From contig NZ_RYEV01000007.1 of the NCBI RefSeq assembly GCF_004138485.1, positions 310,001 to 374,000 on the forward strand: a stretch of 64,000 bases of DNA, written 5' to 3'. The position numbers and the translations under genes were made by a program. Below, in pieces: positions 7,707 through 16,310 of the stretch. The notes beneath the pieces were generated by a model. The model was not told the DNA's origin. It did no database searches and worked only from the letters and a program-made list of their open reading frames with translations. How positions within the stretch are numbered: the stretch's first letter is position 1; the number at the start of each line of letters is the position of its first letter. This DNA comes from Peristeroidobacter soli. Its GTDB lineage: Bacteria > Pseudomonadota > Gammaproteobacteria > Steroidobacterales > Steroidobacteraceae.

Positions 7707-9764
7707 ATGCGATTCTTCCGGCGCTCGCTGATCACTCTGGGGGTTGCCGCGACGCTGCCCACAGTAGTGTTCGTCGCGGTCGGCGCTTTTTATTTTTTAC
7801 GTGCGGAGCGGGCTCGTGTCGAAGCCGACACGCTCGGCCGCAGCGAGATCGCGACCATGCTGGTCGACGGTCGCCTGCGCCGTGATCTGGCGGCGCTCGG
7901 CGTGCTCACCAGTTCGGTGGATCTGGCCAAGGGCAACATGCGGGAATTCTATTTTCGCGTGCAGCGAGTACAGACGGCCAATCCCGCGTGGCGCACGATC
8001 GTTCTGATCGATGCACTCAGCGGGCAGGAATTGTTCGATCTGCGCCGCCCGTTCGGCGAGCCCGCGCCACTCAGCGAAGTGCACGCGCAGGCACTGAAGG
8101 ACATGCGCCAGACCGAAATGCCCATGGCCGGGTCGATTTCGCCGCCGCCTGAAAAGCTCGCCTGGGTGTACGCACCCGTCAGCGGCGAAGGTGAATTGCG
8201 TTACATGCTCGGCGCGGGCATCGAGCCGCAGGCCTTTCAGGAACTGCTGAAGGCAGTGGCCGTGGCCGGCACGACCGCAGCTGTCGTCGATCGGCACGGT
8301 CAGTTCGTGGCGCGAACCCTCAACTTCGAGACCCGCGTCGGCACGCCAGCCACCGAGTTCGTGCGCAAGGCCATCAAGGAAGGAGCCAGCGGCTTCTATC
8401 CAGGCACGACCTACGAGGGGCTGAAGAACTACACGGCGTTTCATACCTCGCCGTGGTCGCAATGGTCGGCGCACCTGGCGGTGGCGTCGACGGCCATCGA
8501 TGCGCCGACCACGTGGTCGTTCGTTGCCGCCGCCCTGGCCGCACTGGGGGCATTGATCCTCGGCGGCACGCTGGTTCTGCTGATGGCGCGAGACATGGCC
8601 GAGCGGCGCCGTGCCGAAGAAACATTGCGTCAGTCCCAGAAAATGGAGGCGGTGGGCCAGTTGACGGGCGGCATCGCCCACGACTTCAACAATCTGCTCA
8701 CGGCCGTGATCGGCAATCTCGATCTGATTCGCAATCGGGTGAAGGACAACGAACGGCTCAGCAGGCTCGCGGACAACGCACTCGAAGCCTCCCGGCGTGG
8801 CGCCAAACTCGCATCGCAATTGCTGGCGTTCTCCCGCAGCCAACGGATGGCGGTCGGCCCGGTGGATCTGCAGCAACTCTTCAATGGCATCAGCGGCCTG
8901 CTGGCGCAGTCGGTCGGTCCCGCGATCGAGGTGCGCATGGAACTGGACCCCGATGCACGCGTGGTGATGAGCGATTCCAATCAGCTCGAGCTGGCGCTGC
9001 TCAATCTCGCGGTGAATGCGCGCGACGCGATGCCCGGCGGCGGCAAGCTGATCATCAGCGCTCGTCGCGCCAACGTCGTCGATCGACATCTGCCGAAGGG
9101 CGACTATGTGCAGCTGTCAGTGACTGACACCGGCGTCGGCATGACTGAAGAAGTGCGAGCACGCGCCATCGATCCATTTTTCACCACCAAGGCGGTGGGC
9201 CACGGCACCGGCCTGGGCCTGTCGCAGGTTTACGCGGTGACTCGCGAGTCGGGCGGCTCCCTCTACATCGACAGCGAAATTCACCAAGGCACCACCGTTT
9301 GTCTGGTGCTGCCGCTCGCACCGAGCGATGCCATTGTCGTGCCGACGGCAATACCGGATACAGCAGCACCGTCGGAAGCTGAACCGGAGCCATCGACCAA
9401 GAGCGCTGCCGTGCTGGTGGTCGACGACGACAAGCTGGTGCGGCGATTCATGAGCGAGTCGTTGCGTTCGCTGGGCTACGAGGTGCGGGACACGGATAAT
9501 GGCGTCGATGCGTTGATCCTGCTCGACGCCCAGCGCTTCGATCTGCTGCTGGCCGATTTCGCCATGCCCGGCATGAACGGCGCGGATCTGGGCAAAGCGG
9601 CGCAGATGAAACAACCTGGACTGCCCGTGCTGATCGTCTCGGGCTATGCCGACAGTGCCGCGGTGGAAGCGGCGCTCGGCACGGCCCGACAATTGCGCAA
9701 ACCGTTCGACATGGCCGAGCTCGGCGCCGCCGTGGCGGAACTATTGCGATCCCGCGAGCCTTGA
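7707..9764 (+). CDS. Hybrid sensor histidine kinase with periplasmic sensor and receiver domain
   Basis: The start at 7707 ([12 protein letters not shown]) is chosen over an upstream TTG. The 685-residue product has a first membrane helix (about 10-30), a ~230-residue periplasmic sensor region of double-Cache type, and a second helix (about 275-300). The HisKA phosphoacceptor motif is [13 protein letters not shown]. The HATPase domain shows an N box ([11 protein letters not shown]) and G boxes ([16 protein letters not shown]). A C-terminal receiver domain begins [12 protein letters not shown] with its phospho-Asp in [13 protein letters not shown]. The GGIAHDFNN type often pairs with CheY-like receivers in phosphorelays. 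No dedicated response regulator is adjacent; the carboxylesterase follows 15 bp downstream and may be co-transcribed. Confidence 0.9.
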   Translation: MRFFRRSLITLGVAATLPTVVFVAVGAFYFLRAERARVEADTLGRSEIATMLVDGRLRRDLAALGVLTSSVDLAKGNMREFYFRVQRVQTANPAWRTIVLIDALSGQELFDLRRPFGEPAPLSEVHAQALKDMRQTEMPMAGSISPPPEKLAWVYAPVSGEGELRYMLGAGIEPQAFQELLKAVAVAGTTAAVVDRHGQFVARTLNFETRVGTPATEFVRKAIKEGASGFYPGTTYEGLKNYTAFHTSPWSQWSAHLAVASTAIDAPTTWSFVAAALAALGALILGGTLVLLMARDMAERRRAEETLRQSQKMEAVGQLTGGIAHDFNNLLTAVIGNLDLIRNRVKDNERLSRLADNALEASRRGAKLASQLLAFSRSQRMAVGPVDLQQLFNGISGLLAQSVGPAIEVRMELDPDARVVMSDSNQLELALLNLAVNARDAMPGGGKLIISARRANVVDRHLPKGDYVQLSVTDTGVGMTEEVRARAIDPFFTTKAVGHGTGLGLSQVYAVTRESGGSLYIDSEIHQGTTVCLVLPLAPSDAIVVPTAIPDTAAPSEAEPEPSTKSAAVLVVDDDKLVRRFMSESLRSLGYEVRDTDNGVDALILLDAQRFDLLLADFAMPGMNGADLGKAAQMKQPGLPVLIVSGYADSAAVEAALGTARQLRKPFDMAELGAAVAELLRSREP

Positions 9765-9779
9765 TGACTCGGAGCTGAC

Positions 9780-10460
9780 ATGCCTCATACGACTCGAGAA
9801 TCCGCTGATGCCGTGGTGTTGACCCCGGCCACCGCGCCCGTCGCGACGGTCATCTGGCTGCACGGGCTCGGCGCGGACGGTTTCGATTTCGTGCCCATCG
9901 TCGATGAGTTGCATCTGCCGGCGAGCTTGCCGGTGCGATTCATATTTCCGCACGCCACACCGCGCCCCGTGACCATCAACAACGGCTACGTGATGCGTGC
10001 CTGGTACGACATCAAGGGCTTCGGTCCCGAACGTGCCGAAGACGATGCCGGTATTCGCGAATCCGAAGGCGTCGTGAAGAAATATATCGAACAGGAAATT
10101 GCGCAGGGCATTCCGGCCAGCAAAATCGTGATTGCCGGTTTTTCACAAGGGGGCGCCATCGCGTTCCAGACCGGCCTGCGTTATCCGCAACGCCTTGCCG
10201 GCGTGATGGCGTTGTCCACTTATCTGCCATTGCGCGCCTCGGTCGCTACCGAAGCGTCGGCCGCGAATCGCGATGTGCCGATCCTGATGTGCCACGGTGT
10301 GCACGATCCCATCGTCCCGGCACAGCTGGGCGAGGCGTCGCGCGATGAGTTGCAGAGCCTGGGCTATCGCATCGAATGGCACACCTATCCAATGGAACAT
10401 TCAGTCTGCCTGGAAGAAGTCACAGACATCTCCCACTGGCTGCAGGCGCGCCTCGCCTGA
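9780..10460 (+). CDS. Alpha/beta-hydrolase carboxylesterase (acyl-protein thioesterase type)
   Basis: The 226-residue protein matches the phospholipase/carboxylesterase family in length and motifs: VIWLHGLGADG (oxyanion region), GFSQGGAIAF with the nucleophile Ser, HDPIVP with the catalytic Asp, and MEHSVC with the catalytic His. Family members hydrolyse short-chain esters and acyl thioesters in the cytosol; no signal peptide is present. GGAGCTGAC directly precedes the ATG, giving a good ribosome site. It follows the histidine kinase by 15 bp. Confidence 0.92.
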   Translation: MPHTTRESADAVVLTPATAPVATVIWLHGLGADGFDFVPIVDELHLPASLPVRFIFPHATPRPVTINNGYVMRAWYDIKGFGPERAEDDAGIRESEGVVKKYIEQEIAQGIPASKIVIAGFSQGGAIAFQTGLRYPQRLAGVMALSTYLPLRASVATEASAANRDVPILMCHGVHDPIVPAQLGEASRDELQSLGYRIEWHTYPMEHSVCLEEVTDISHWLQARLA

Positions 10461-10534
10461 GTGTTCGAGGGGAACAATCCGCCGGGTTCTGACGTACCGC
10501 CTGTGATCCTTTCATCACAAACAAAGGCGCGGGT

Positions 10535-10672
10535 ATGTACGTCAGCATCGGTCCCCTGGTTGCCCTGGTCGCCGGCATTCTGATCCTGGTCCTGCCGCGG
10601 CTGCTGAATTTCATCGTCGCCATCTATCTGATCATCGTCGGCCTGCTCGGGTTGTTCGGGCCGCGACTCTAA
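10535..10672 (+). CDS. DUF3096 mini membrane protein (45 aa)
   Basis: A short frame encodes a 45-residue protein starting MYVSIGPLVALVAGILIL and ending LLGLFGPRL, with one long or two short hydrophobic helices around the PRLLN turn. The pattern PLVAL(V/I)AGILILVLPRLLN, followed by a second helix with YLI(I/V)VGLLGL, is characteristic of DUF3096. It is preceded by AAAGG about 8 bases before the ATG. Function of the family is unknown; its size invites annotation loss. Confidence 0.8.
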   Translation: MYVSIGPLVALVAGILILVLPRLLNFIVAIYLIIVGLLGLFGPRL

Positions 10673-10745
10673 GTCCGGCGACGCGCCAGTCGCAGCTGGC
10701 AACGTCGCCTATACAAGCAACCATCTACCGATGCTGCAACCATCG

Positions 10746-11138
10746 TTAGATGCTGGCTTGGGACTTCGTGGAGCGGCGGGCGAACCGATACTTGTCATCG
10801 GCCGCGTAAGCCGCTTTTACCGCTGCATGGCCGACCGTATCGACGGCGCGGGCCAGCGCGTCCTGATAGCAGACGTTGTACAGCTTCATCTTCTGAAGAT
10901 TCCGCAGTTCCTTGTACTCGCCGCAGACATTGTCCGAAGCGCGCTGCAGACGGCCGTACAGTTTCTGCGCGTCGGCCTGCTTGGAAAGATCGAGATCGCC
11001 GTAGCGCACCGTGGTGGTGGCGGGTCCGACCACATCGGTGGACACTTCACCGGCATGAGCGGCGACGCCGAAGCTCAGGGCAGTGACGGCACAGGCGGCA
11101 ACGTAACGCGCAACGCGGAAGGTCTTGTGGCTGGACAT
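10746..11138 (-). CDS. UrcA family secreted protein
   Basis: The 130-residue protein has a signal peptide (VARYVAACAVTALSFGVAAHA) and the UrcA signature: TTTVRYGDLDLSKQADAQKLYGRLQ followed by a Cys pair in NVCGEYKEL and VCYQDALARAV. UrcA proteins are small exported proteins common in alpha- and some gammaproteobacteria; their function is not settled. It is transcribed alone, divergent from the LytS-like gene with about 300 bp between them. Confidence 0.85.
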   Translation of the reverse strand: MSSHKTFRVARYVAACAVTALSFGVAAHAGEVSTDVVGPATTTVRYGDLDLSKQADAQKLYGRLQRASDNVCGEYKELRNLQKMKLYNVCYQDALARAVDTVGHAAVKAAYAADDKYRFARRSTKSQASI

Positions 11139-11437
11139 GATCGAGTCTCCTCTAACTTCGCTTCTCTTTGGCTACCGTTCATCGCGCGCTTGTCCTTGAG
11201 ATGCGAGGCATCCGCCAAGGGTTGCAAGCGTCGCGAGAATTTTTCCGGGCGCGAAGTTTGATCGGTCGCGGCGCGCACTCATTCCTTCTTCTCATCGCGC
11301 CGGCGCATCGCTTGGACGCACACGCAATTGTCGCCACAACGAGCTGAAATGGGCGCCTGAGCACGGCTTGCGACCGGGCGTGCCATCAGCGCGACGAAAC
11401 GATGGAATGCGTTGCGGCACTTGCTTACAGTGGCCGC
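11139..11437. other. Intergenic region between urcA-like and lytS-like genes
   Basis: About 300 bp between divergent genes, expected to hold both promoters. I see no convincing open frame, repeat or clear promoter pair in it. Confidence 0.4.
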
Positions 11438-12508
11438 ATGGACCTCGCCCAACTGAAACAAAATAGAAACGCGCTGTTCTGGTCCCTGCACGTGCTCGGC
11501 TGGAGCGGTTACGGCGTGTCCCAATACGTCGGCGCTTTGCTCTACGGCAAGCCGGTGTCCTATGTGCAATACATCGCCGTCGCCGCGACGGCGGGCTGCA
11601 TTCTCACGATGCCGATGCGCTACATCTGCCGGTGGCTATGGATGAAGCAACCGGTTGTCACGTTCGCGGGCAGCCTCGCCGCCGCCTGGGCTACCGCCTG
11701 CGTCCTGCGTGTGATCATGAACTGGTTCTACCATCGCTACGTGGAGCCAGAATGGCCCATGATGCACTGGCACGAATACCTCAGCGGTGCCTTGAGCTCG
11801 ACTTATCTGATCATGTGCTGGGTCGGCTTGTACTTCGGCGTGCGGTATTACGAGCTGTTGCAGTCCCAACGCATCGCCACCCTGCAGGCAACCTCGCTGG
11901 CGCAGGAAGCACAGCTCAAGATGCTGCGTTATCAGCTCAATCCTCACTTCCTGTTCAATACGCTGAATGCGATTTCCACCCTGATTCTCGACAACCGCAA
12001 CAGCACCGCGAACAACGCGGTCACCGGTCTGTCGGAGTTCCTGCGCTACACGCTCGACCAGGACCCGATGAAGAAAGTGACCGTGGCGCAGGAGATGGAC
12101 GCCCTCAATCTGTACTTGAACATCGAGAAGATGCGGTTCGGCGAACGGCTGCGCCTGGTCTACGCCATCGAGGATGCGGCCAGTGCCATGCTGGTGCCGA
12201 GCCTGCTGATCCAGCCTCTGATCGAGAACGCCATCAAGTACGCGGTCTCGCCCCGGGAGCCGGGCGGACAAATCCGGATCGGCGCGCACGTCACCGGGGG
12301 TATGCTCCAATTGGAAGTTGCCGACGACGGCCCGGGCATGATCGATGCGACCCGTTTGGCCAATGGTCGTGGCGTCGGTATTCGTAATACTCGCGAGCGC
12401 CTGCAGGTGCTGTACGGAGAACGCGGCACCGTGGCAGTGACGAACACCGACCCCGGTCTGCGGGTGTCGCTGACGTTTCCAGCGGAACGCGCCACGACCC
12501 CGGCCTGA
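11438..12508 (+). CDS. LytS/AlgZ-type membrane sensor histidine kinase
   Basis: The start at 11438 (MDLAQLKQNRNALFW) is chosen over an ATG 12 codons upstream because it begins the conserved part. Four hydrophobic segments occupy the first ~150 residues. They are followed by a His_kinase domain with the phosphoacceptor QLNPHFLFNTLNAIS, and an ATPase domain with LEVADDGPGM and GRGVGIRNTRERL. This is the LytS/YehU class, which pairs with LytTR response regulators; such a gene follows 12 bp downstream. The signal sensed is unknown. There is no extended periplasmic domain, so sensing is probably within the membrane. Confidence 0.9.
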   Translation: MDLAQLKQNRNALFWSLHVLGWSGYGVSQYVGALLYGKPVSYVQYIAVAATAGCILTMPMRYICRWLWMKQPVVTFAGSLAAAWATACVLRVIMNWFYHRYVEPEWPMMHWHEYLSGALSSTYLIMCWVGLYFGVRYYELLQSQRIATLQATSLAQEAQLKMLRYQLNPHFLFNTLNAISTLILDNRNSTANNAVTGLSEFLRYTLDQDPMKKVTVAQEMDALNLYLNIEKMRFGERLRLVYAIEDAASAMLVPSLLIQPLIENAIKYAVSPREPGGQIRIGAHVTGGMLQLEVADDGPGMIDATRLANGRGVGIRNTRERLQVLYGERGTVAVTNTDPGLRVSLTFPAERATTPA

Positions 12509-12520
12509 GCGGGCAGTGGC

Positions 12521-13357
12521 ATGAGCAGTGCCATGAACGACCCACCAATTCGCACCCTCATCGTGGACGATGAAGAGCTGGCCCGGCGCGGCATCGAGCT
12601 GCGTCTGCAGGGACATGCGGATATCAGCATCGTCCGTCATTGTGTCAACGGTCGCGAAGCCATCGAAGCCATCGTGGCGGAGCAGCCGGATCTGATGTTC
12701 CTGGACATCCAGATGCCGGGGCTGTCGGGCTTCGACGTGCTGGCCCGAGTGCCTCAGGAATCGTTGCCCATGGTGATCTTCGTCACGGCTTACGATCGCT
12801 ATGCGCTGGATGCATTCGAGGCCCAGGCCATCGATTACCTGCTCAAGCCCATCAACGACACACGCTTCGTTCAGGCGCTGGAACGGGTGCGCAGCCATTG
12901 GCAGCAGAAGAATGCGCTCAGTCAACGCGAGCAATTGATGAAGTTGCTGGCGAGCACACAAGGGAGCGGCCAGGTGGACGAGCAAACGTTACGGGAATAT
13001 CTGCACGCCGAGCGTCAGCCGCAGTATCCGCAGATCCTGCCGATTCGCGATGACGCGGGCACGGTCCGCATCGATGTGAAAAGCATCGATTGGATCGATG
13101 CTGCCGGCGACTACATGTGCGTGCACGCGGACGGGCGCACATACGTGTTGCGGGAGACGATGAAGTCGCTCGAGGCCGTGCTCGATCCGAAGCTGTTCCA
13201 ACGCGTGCATCGCTCGACCATCGTCAACGTGTCACGCGTGCGACGGCTGCGACCTCACACCAATGGCGAATACTTCCTGACGCTCGACGACGGGCAGGAA
13301 ATCAAGCTCAGCCGTTCTTATCGGGATCGGGTAGATCAGCTGCTGCAGCGTCGTTAG
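12521..13357 (+). CDS. LytTR family response regulator
   Basis: The N-terminal receiver domain has the acidic pocket (IVDDEE), the phospho-Asp in LMFLDIQMPGLSG, and the switch Thr and Lys in FVTAYDRY and YLLKPIN. A linker of about 45 residues leads to a C-terminal LytTR DNA-binding domain (SIDWIDAAGDYMCVHADG, RVHRSTIVNVSRV). Together with the kinase immediately upstream it forms a complete two-component system. ATG at 12521 and at 12533 are both possible starts. The last ~50 bases overlap the 3' end of the convergent EamA gene. Confidence 0.9.
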   Translation: MSSAMNDPPIRTLIVDDEELARRGIELRLQGHADISIVRHCVNGREAIEAIVAEQPDLMFLDIQMPGLSGFDVLARVPQESLPMVIFVTAYDRYALDAFEAQAIDYLLKPINDTRFVQALERVRSHWQQKNALSQREQLMKLLASTQGSGQVDEQTLREYLHAERQPQYPQILPIRDDAGTVRIDVKSIDWIDAAGDYMCVHADGRTYVLRETMKSLEAVLDPKLFQRVHRSTIVNVSRVRRLRPHTNGEYFLTLDDGQEIKLSRSYRDRVDQLLQRR

Positions 13358-14249
13358 CGGGACGCACCAGCCAGGGATGCAGGAACACCGCCGACACCAC
13401 GATGGCCACGCCTAGATAAAAGCTGGGGCTGAGCTCGCGCTGCTCGCCCAGCAAGACGATCGCCATCACGATCGCGTACACCGGCTCCATATTGAGCGCG
13501 ATCGCCGTGGAGAAGGCGCTCACGTGACGAAGCGCCGCCAGCGACAGGGCGAAGGGCAGAAGCGTGCAGCCCATCGCAAGCACGGCGAGCAACCACGCGT
13601 CGCGCACCGGCGGCAAAATGAACACGGTGTCCGGCGACAGCACCGCCGAGATCACGGTCATCAACAGCAGACCCGCACCGATTTCCAGGCCGGTGACCGC
13701 GAGCGCATCGGAGTTGCCGATGAAACGTTTGTTGAGGCTGGCGAAGATCGAGACCAGCAGGGCGCCGAACACTCCCACCACGATGCCCAGTCGCATTTCC
13801 GTGGGCGTTCCGCCCACCACCAGCGCCACGCCCGGAATGCAGGCGAGGCCGAACAGCAGTTCGCGCATGTCGAAGCGGCGACCGACCAGGAACGGCTCGA
13901 TGAAGGCCAGGAACACCGGCGACATTGCCAGGCAGGTCGCGGCGACCGAGGCGTTCGCCAACCGGATGGAGCCATAGAACGCCAGCCAATGCAGCGCGAC
14001 GACCATGCCGATGCCGGCGTAGATCGCAATCATCCGGGGCGGCAGCGTAGACAACCCTCGCCAGAAACGCGGCACCAGCACCAACGCACCGGTCACGAGC
14101 AGCATGCGCCACCACACCAACGCCAGCGTGCCCAGGGAGATCAACTTGCCCAGGATGGCAGTGAATCCCCACAGGATGACGCAGAAATGAATTTGCCAAT
14201 TGGCGCGGGAGACCGCGGACATGGAAAGACCTTGGGCGACAGTCGCCAT
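13308..14249 (-). CDS. EamA/DMT-superfamily transporter (10 TM)
   Basis: Ten hydrophobic helices in two EamA repeats are visible, with the repeat-typical FCVILWGFTAILGKLI at the first helix and SAFSTAIALNMEPVYAIVMA in the second half. Family members export small metabolites such as amino acids or nucleosides, but the substrate cannot be told from sequence. The start is ATG at 14249, or 14222 (MSAVSRANWQ). The gene is convergent with the LytTR regulator and shares 50 bp of coding sequence with it in the opposite strand. Confidence 0.85.
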   Translation of the reverse strand: MATVAQGLSMSAVSRANWQIHFCVILWGFTAILGKLISLGTLALVWWRMLLVTGALVLVPRFWRGLSTLPPRMIAIYAGIGMVVALHWLAFYGSIRLANASVAATCLAMSPVFLAFIEPFLVGRRFDMRELLFGLACIPGVALVVGGTPTEMRLGIVVGVFGALLVSIFASLNKRFIGNSDALAVTGLEIGAGLLLMTVISAVLSPDTVFILPPVRDAWLLAVLAMGCTLLPFALSLAALRHVSAFSTAIALNMEPVYAIVMAIVLLGEQRELSPSFYLGVAIVVSAVFLHPWLVRPANDAAAADLPDPDKNG

Positions 14250-14335
14250 CCCGGCCAAGGATGGCGACTGACAATTGACGTTGGTCGCGGCCGAAACGCC
14301 GGCGCTCGCTGGCAGCGCCGGCGTGCGGGATCAGT

Positions 14336-15907
14336 TCAATACGCCTTGGCCCACACCACCCGCTGCGGGCTCGGCTTGCCGGTGAACGGGCAGGTGCCGG
14401 GCTCGCTCTTTTCCAGCGGGATGCAGCGGACCGTCACGCCCAGTTCCGACTTGATCCGCTCTTCGACATCGGCATCGCCGCTGAAGTGGGTCAGCGCGAA
14501 GCCGGCGTGAATCGGCGTCGGTGCGTTCTCGGGCACGCTGGGCGCGGTGAAATATGCGTAGAACTCTTCCTTGGTGTCGATGCGCTTGGTGAACTGCTCG
14601 CGATACGCCTTCGCGCGCTCGTACAACCCATCTTGAATGGACTGCAGCGTCGCGCCGATCGACGCCACGAACTCGCTGCGCGGGATGCTCTGTTTGTCCT
14701 TCGGCGCGCGATCACGACGGGCGACGAACAACGCATCCTTCTCCAGATCGCGAGGGCCGACTTCGATACGCACCGGCACACCTTTCTTGATCCAGTTCCA
14801 CACCTTGTCGCCGCCGCGCTCATCGCGCTCGTCGACCACGACGGCAACCGGACGATCGACGTAACGCTGCGCGCGCAGCTCGCCCGCGACCTTGCGGCAA
14901 TACTCGATCACTCGAGCCTTGTCCTCATCGGAGCGGTAGATCGGCAGGATCACGACCTGCACCGGCGCCAGCTTGGGCGGCAGCACCAGACCGTCGTCGT
15001 CGGAATGCGTCATCAGCAGGCCGCCGATCAGGCGGGTCGACACGCCCCAGCTGGTGGTCCAGGCGTGCTGGTGCTGGCCGTTCTGATCCAGGAACTCGAT
15101 GCCGCTGGCCTTGGCGAAGTTCTGGCCCAGGAAGTGGCTGGTGCCGGCCTGCAGCGCCTTGCGATCCTGCATCATGGCTTCGATACAGAAGGTCTGCTCG
15201 GCGCCGGGGAACCGCTCGCTGGCGGTCTTCTCGCCTCGAACCACCGGCACGGCCATCCACTCTTCGGCGAACGTCGCGTACACCTCGAGCATGCGCATGG
15301 TCTCTTCCACCGCTTCTTCCTTGGTCGCGTGCGCGGTGTGGCCTTCCTGCCAGAGGAATTCGGCGGTCCGGAGGAACATGCGCGTACGCATTTCCCAGCG
15401 CACCACGTTGCACCACTGATTGATCAGCAGCGGCAGGTCGCGATAGCTCTGCACCCAGCGCGAGAACGCGTCGCCGATGATGGTCTCGGAGGTGGGACGG
15501 ACGATCAGCGGCTCTTCCAGCTCGGCGGCCGGGGCCGGGCGCAGCTTGCCGTCCGGGCCGGCTTCCAGCCGGTGGTGCGTGACCACGGCGCATTCCTTGG
15601 CGAAGCCGTCCACGTGCGCCGCTTCCTTCTGCATGAAGGACAGCGGGATGAACAGCGGGAAGTAGGCGTTCTGATGGCCGGTGGCCTTGAACATATCGTC
15701 CAGCGCCCGCTGCATGTTCTCCCACAGCGAGTAGCCCCACGGCTTGATGACCATGCAGCCGCGCACCGGCGAGTTCTCGGCGAGATCGGCGCCGCGAATA
15801 ACCTGCTGATACCACTCGGCATAGTTTTCCTCCCGGGTGGGAGTGATGGCGGTCTTGGCGGCTTTGCCGCCCTGGCCCGGGGCGGCGGTCTGGGGTTTGC
15901 TGCTCAT
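14336..15907 (-). CDS. proS: Proline--tRNA ligase, archaeal/eukaryotic (type 3) form
   Basis: This 523-residue class II synthetase charges tRNA-Pro with proline. Motif 2 is seen as [19 protein letters not shown] and motif 3 lies around [27 protein letters not shown] and the C-terminal ending VWAKAY are hallmarks of the type 3 enzyme; the ~180-residue INS editing domain of the common bacterial type is absent. The start [11 protein letters not shown] at 15907 is preferred to an upstream ATG at 15940. It is a single gene, divergent from the XRE regulator. Type 3 ProS is the minority form in gammaproteobacteria, which hints at replacement by transfer. Confidence 0.95.
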   Translation of the reverse strand: MSSKPQTAAPGQGGKAAKTAITPTREENYAEWYQQVIRGADLAENSPVRGCMVIKPWGYSLWENMQRALDDMFKATGHQNAYFPLFIPLSFMQKEAAHVDGFAKECAVVTHHRLEAGPDGKLRPAPAAELEEPLIVRPTSETIIGDAFSRWVQSYRDLPLLINQWCNVVRWEMRTRMFLRTAEFLWQEGHTAHATKEEAVEETMRMLEVYATFAEEWMAVPVVRGEKTASERFPGAEQTFCIEAMMQDRKALQAGTSHFLGQNFAKASGIEFLDQNGQHQHAWTTSWGVSTRLIGGLLMTHSDDDGLVLPPKLAPVQVVILPIYRSDEDKARVIEYCRKVAGELRAQRYVDRPVAVVVDERDERGGDKVWNWIKKGVPVRIEVGPRDLEKDALFVARRDRAPKDKQSIPRSEFVASIGATLQSIQDGLYERAKAYREQFTKRIDTKEEFYAYFTAPSVPENAPTPIHAGFALTHFSGDADVEERIKSELGVTVRCIPLEKSEPGTCPFTGKPSPQRVVWAKAY

Positions 15908-16064
15908 ACTCTCGAGGAACTTTGCGTGCGCTGCCGGCATAGCACCGGAAAGGGCGCGATTACAGCAGATTTTCGCGGCCAGACGAAATCCGGCGACGGT
16001 ATCCGAAGTTGGGATAACCGGAGCGCCGGAATATAGACACGGGCGTCATACGGAGCCCGCCGTC

Positions 16065-16307
16065 TTGAAGTCATTGCGCACACCTGCTCATTTCCGCCTG
16101 CTCGAGTTGCTGCTCGCCGCGCGCGAGAAAGCCGGTTTGACTCAACAGCAGCTGGCGGATCGTCTCGGCAAACCCCAGAGCTTCATTTCGAAGTATGAAG
16201 GCGGCGAGCGCCGCATCGATGTGATCGAGTTCATCGCCATCGCGGATGCGTTGAACCTGGATGCGAGCCGCGCCATCCGGGATGTGCGCTCCAAGTATCG
16301 CGCTTGA
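16065..16307 (+). CDS. XRE family (Cro/CI-type) DNA-binding protein
   Basis: The predicted product is 80 residues, starting from TTG at 16065, which has GGAG (16052-16055) at a spacing of 9. The upstream frame is open but has no other plausible start. The protein is almost entirely a helix-turn-helix domain: [20 protein letters not shown], then [20 protein letters not shown]. No sensory domain is present. It ends 3 bp before the convergent kinase gene stop, and is divergent from proS with about 157 bp between them. Confidence 0.8.
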   Translation: MKSLRTPAHFRLLELLLAAREKAGLTQQQLADRLGKPQSFISKYEGGERRIDVIEFIAIADALNLDASRAIRDVRSKYRA

Positions 16308-16310
16308 TCT

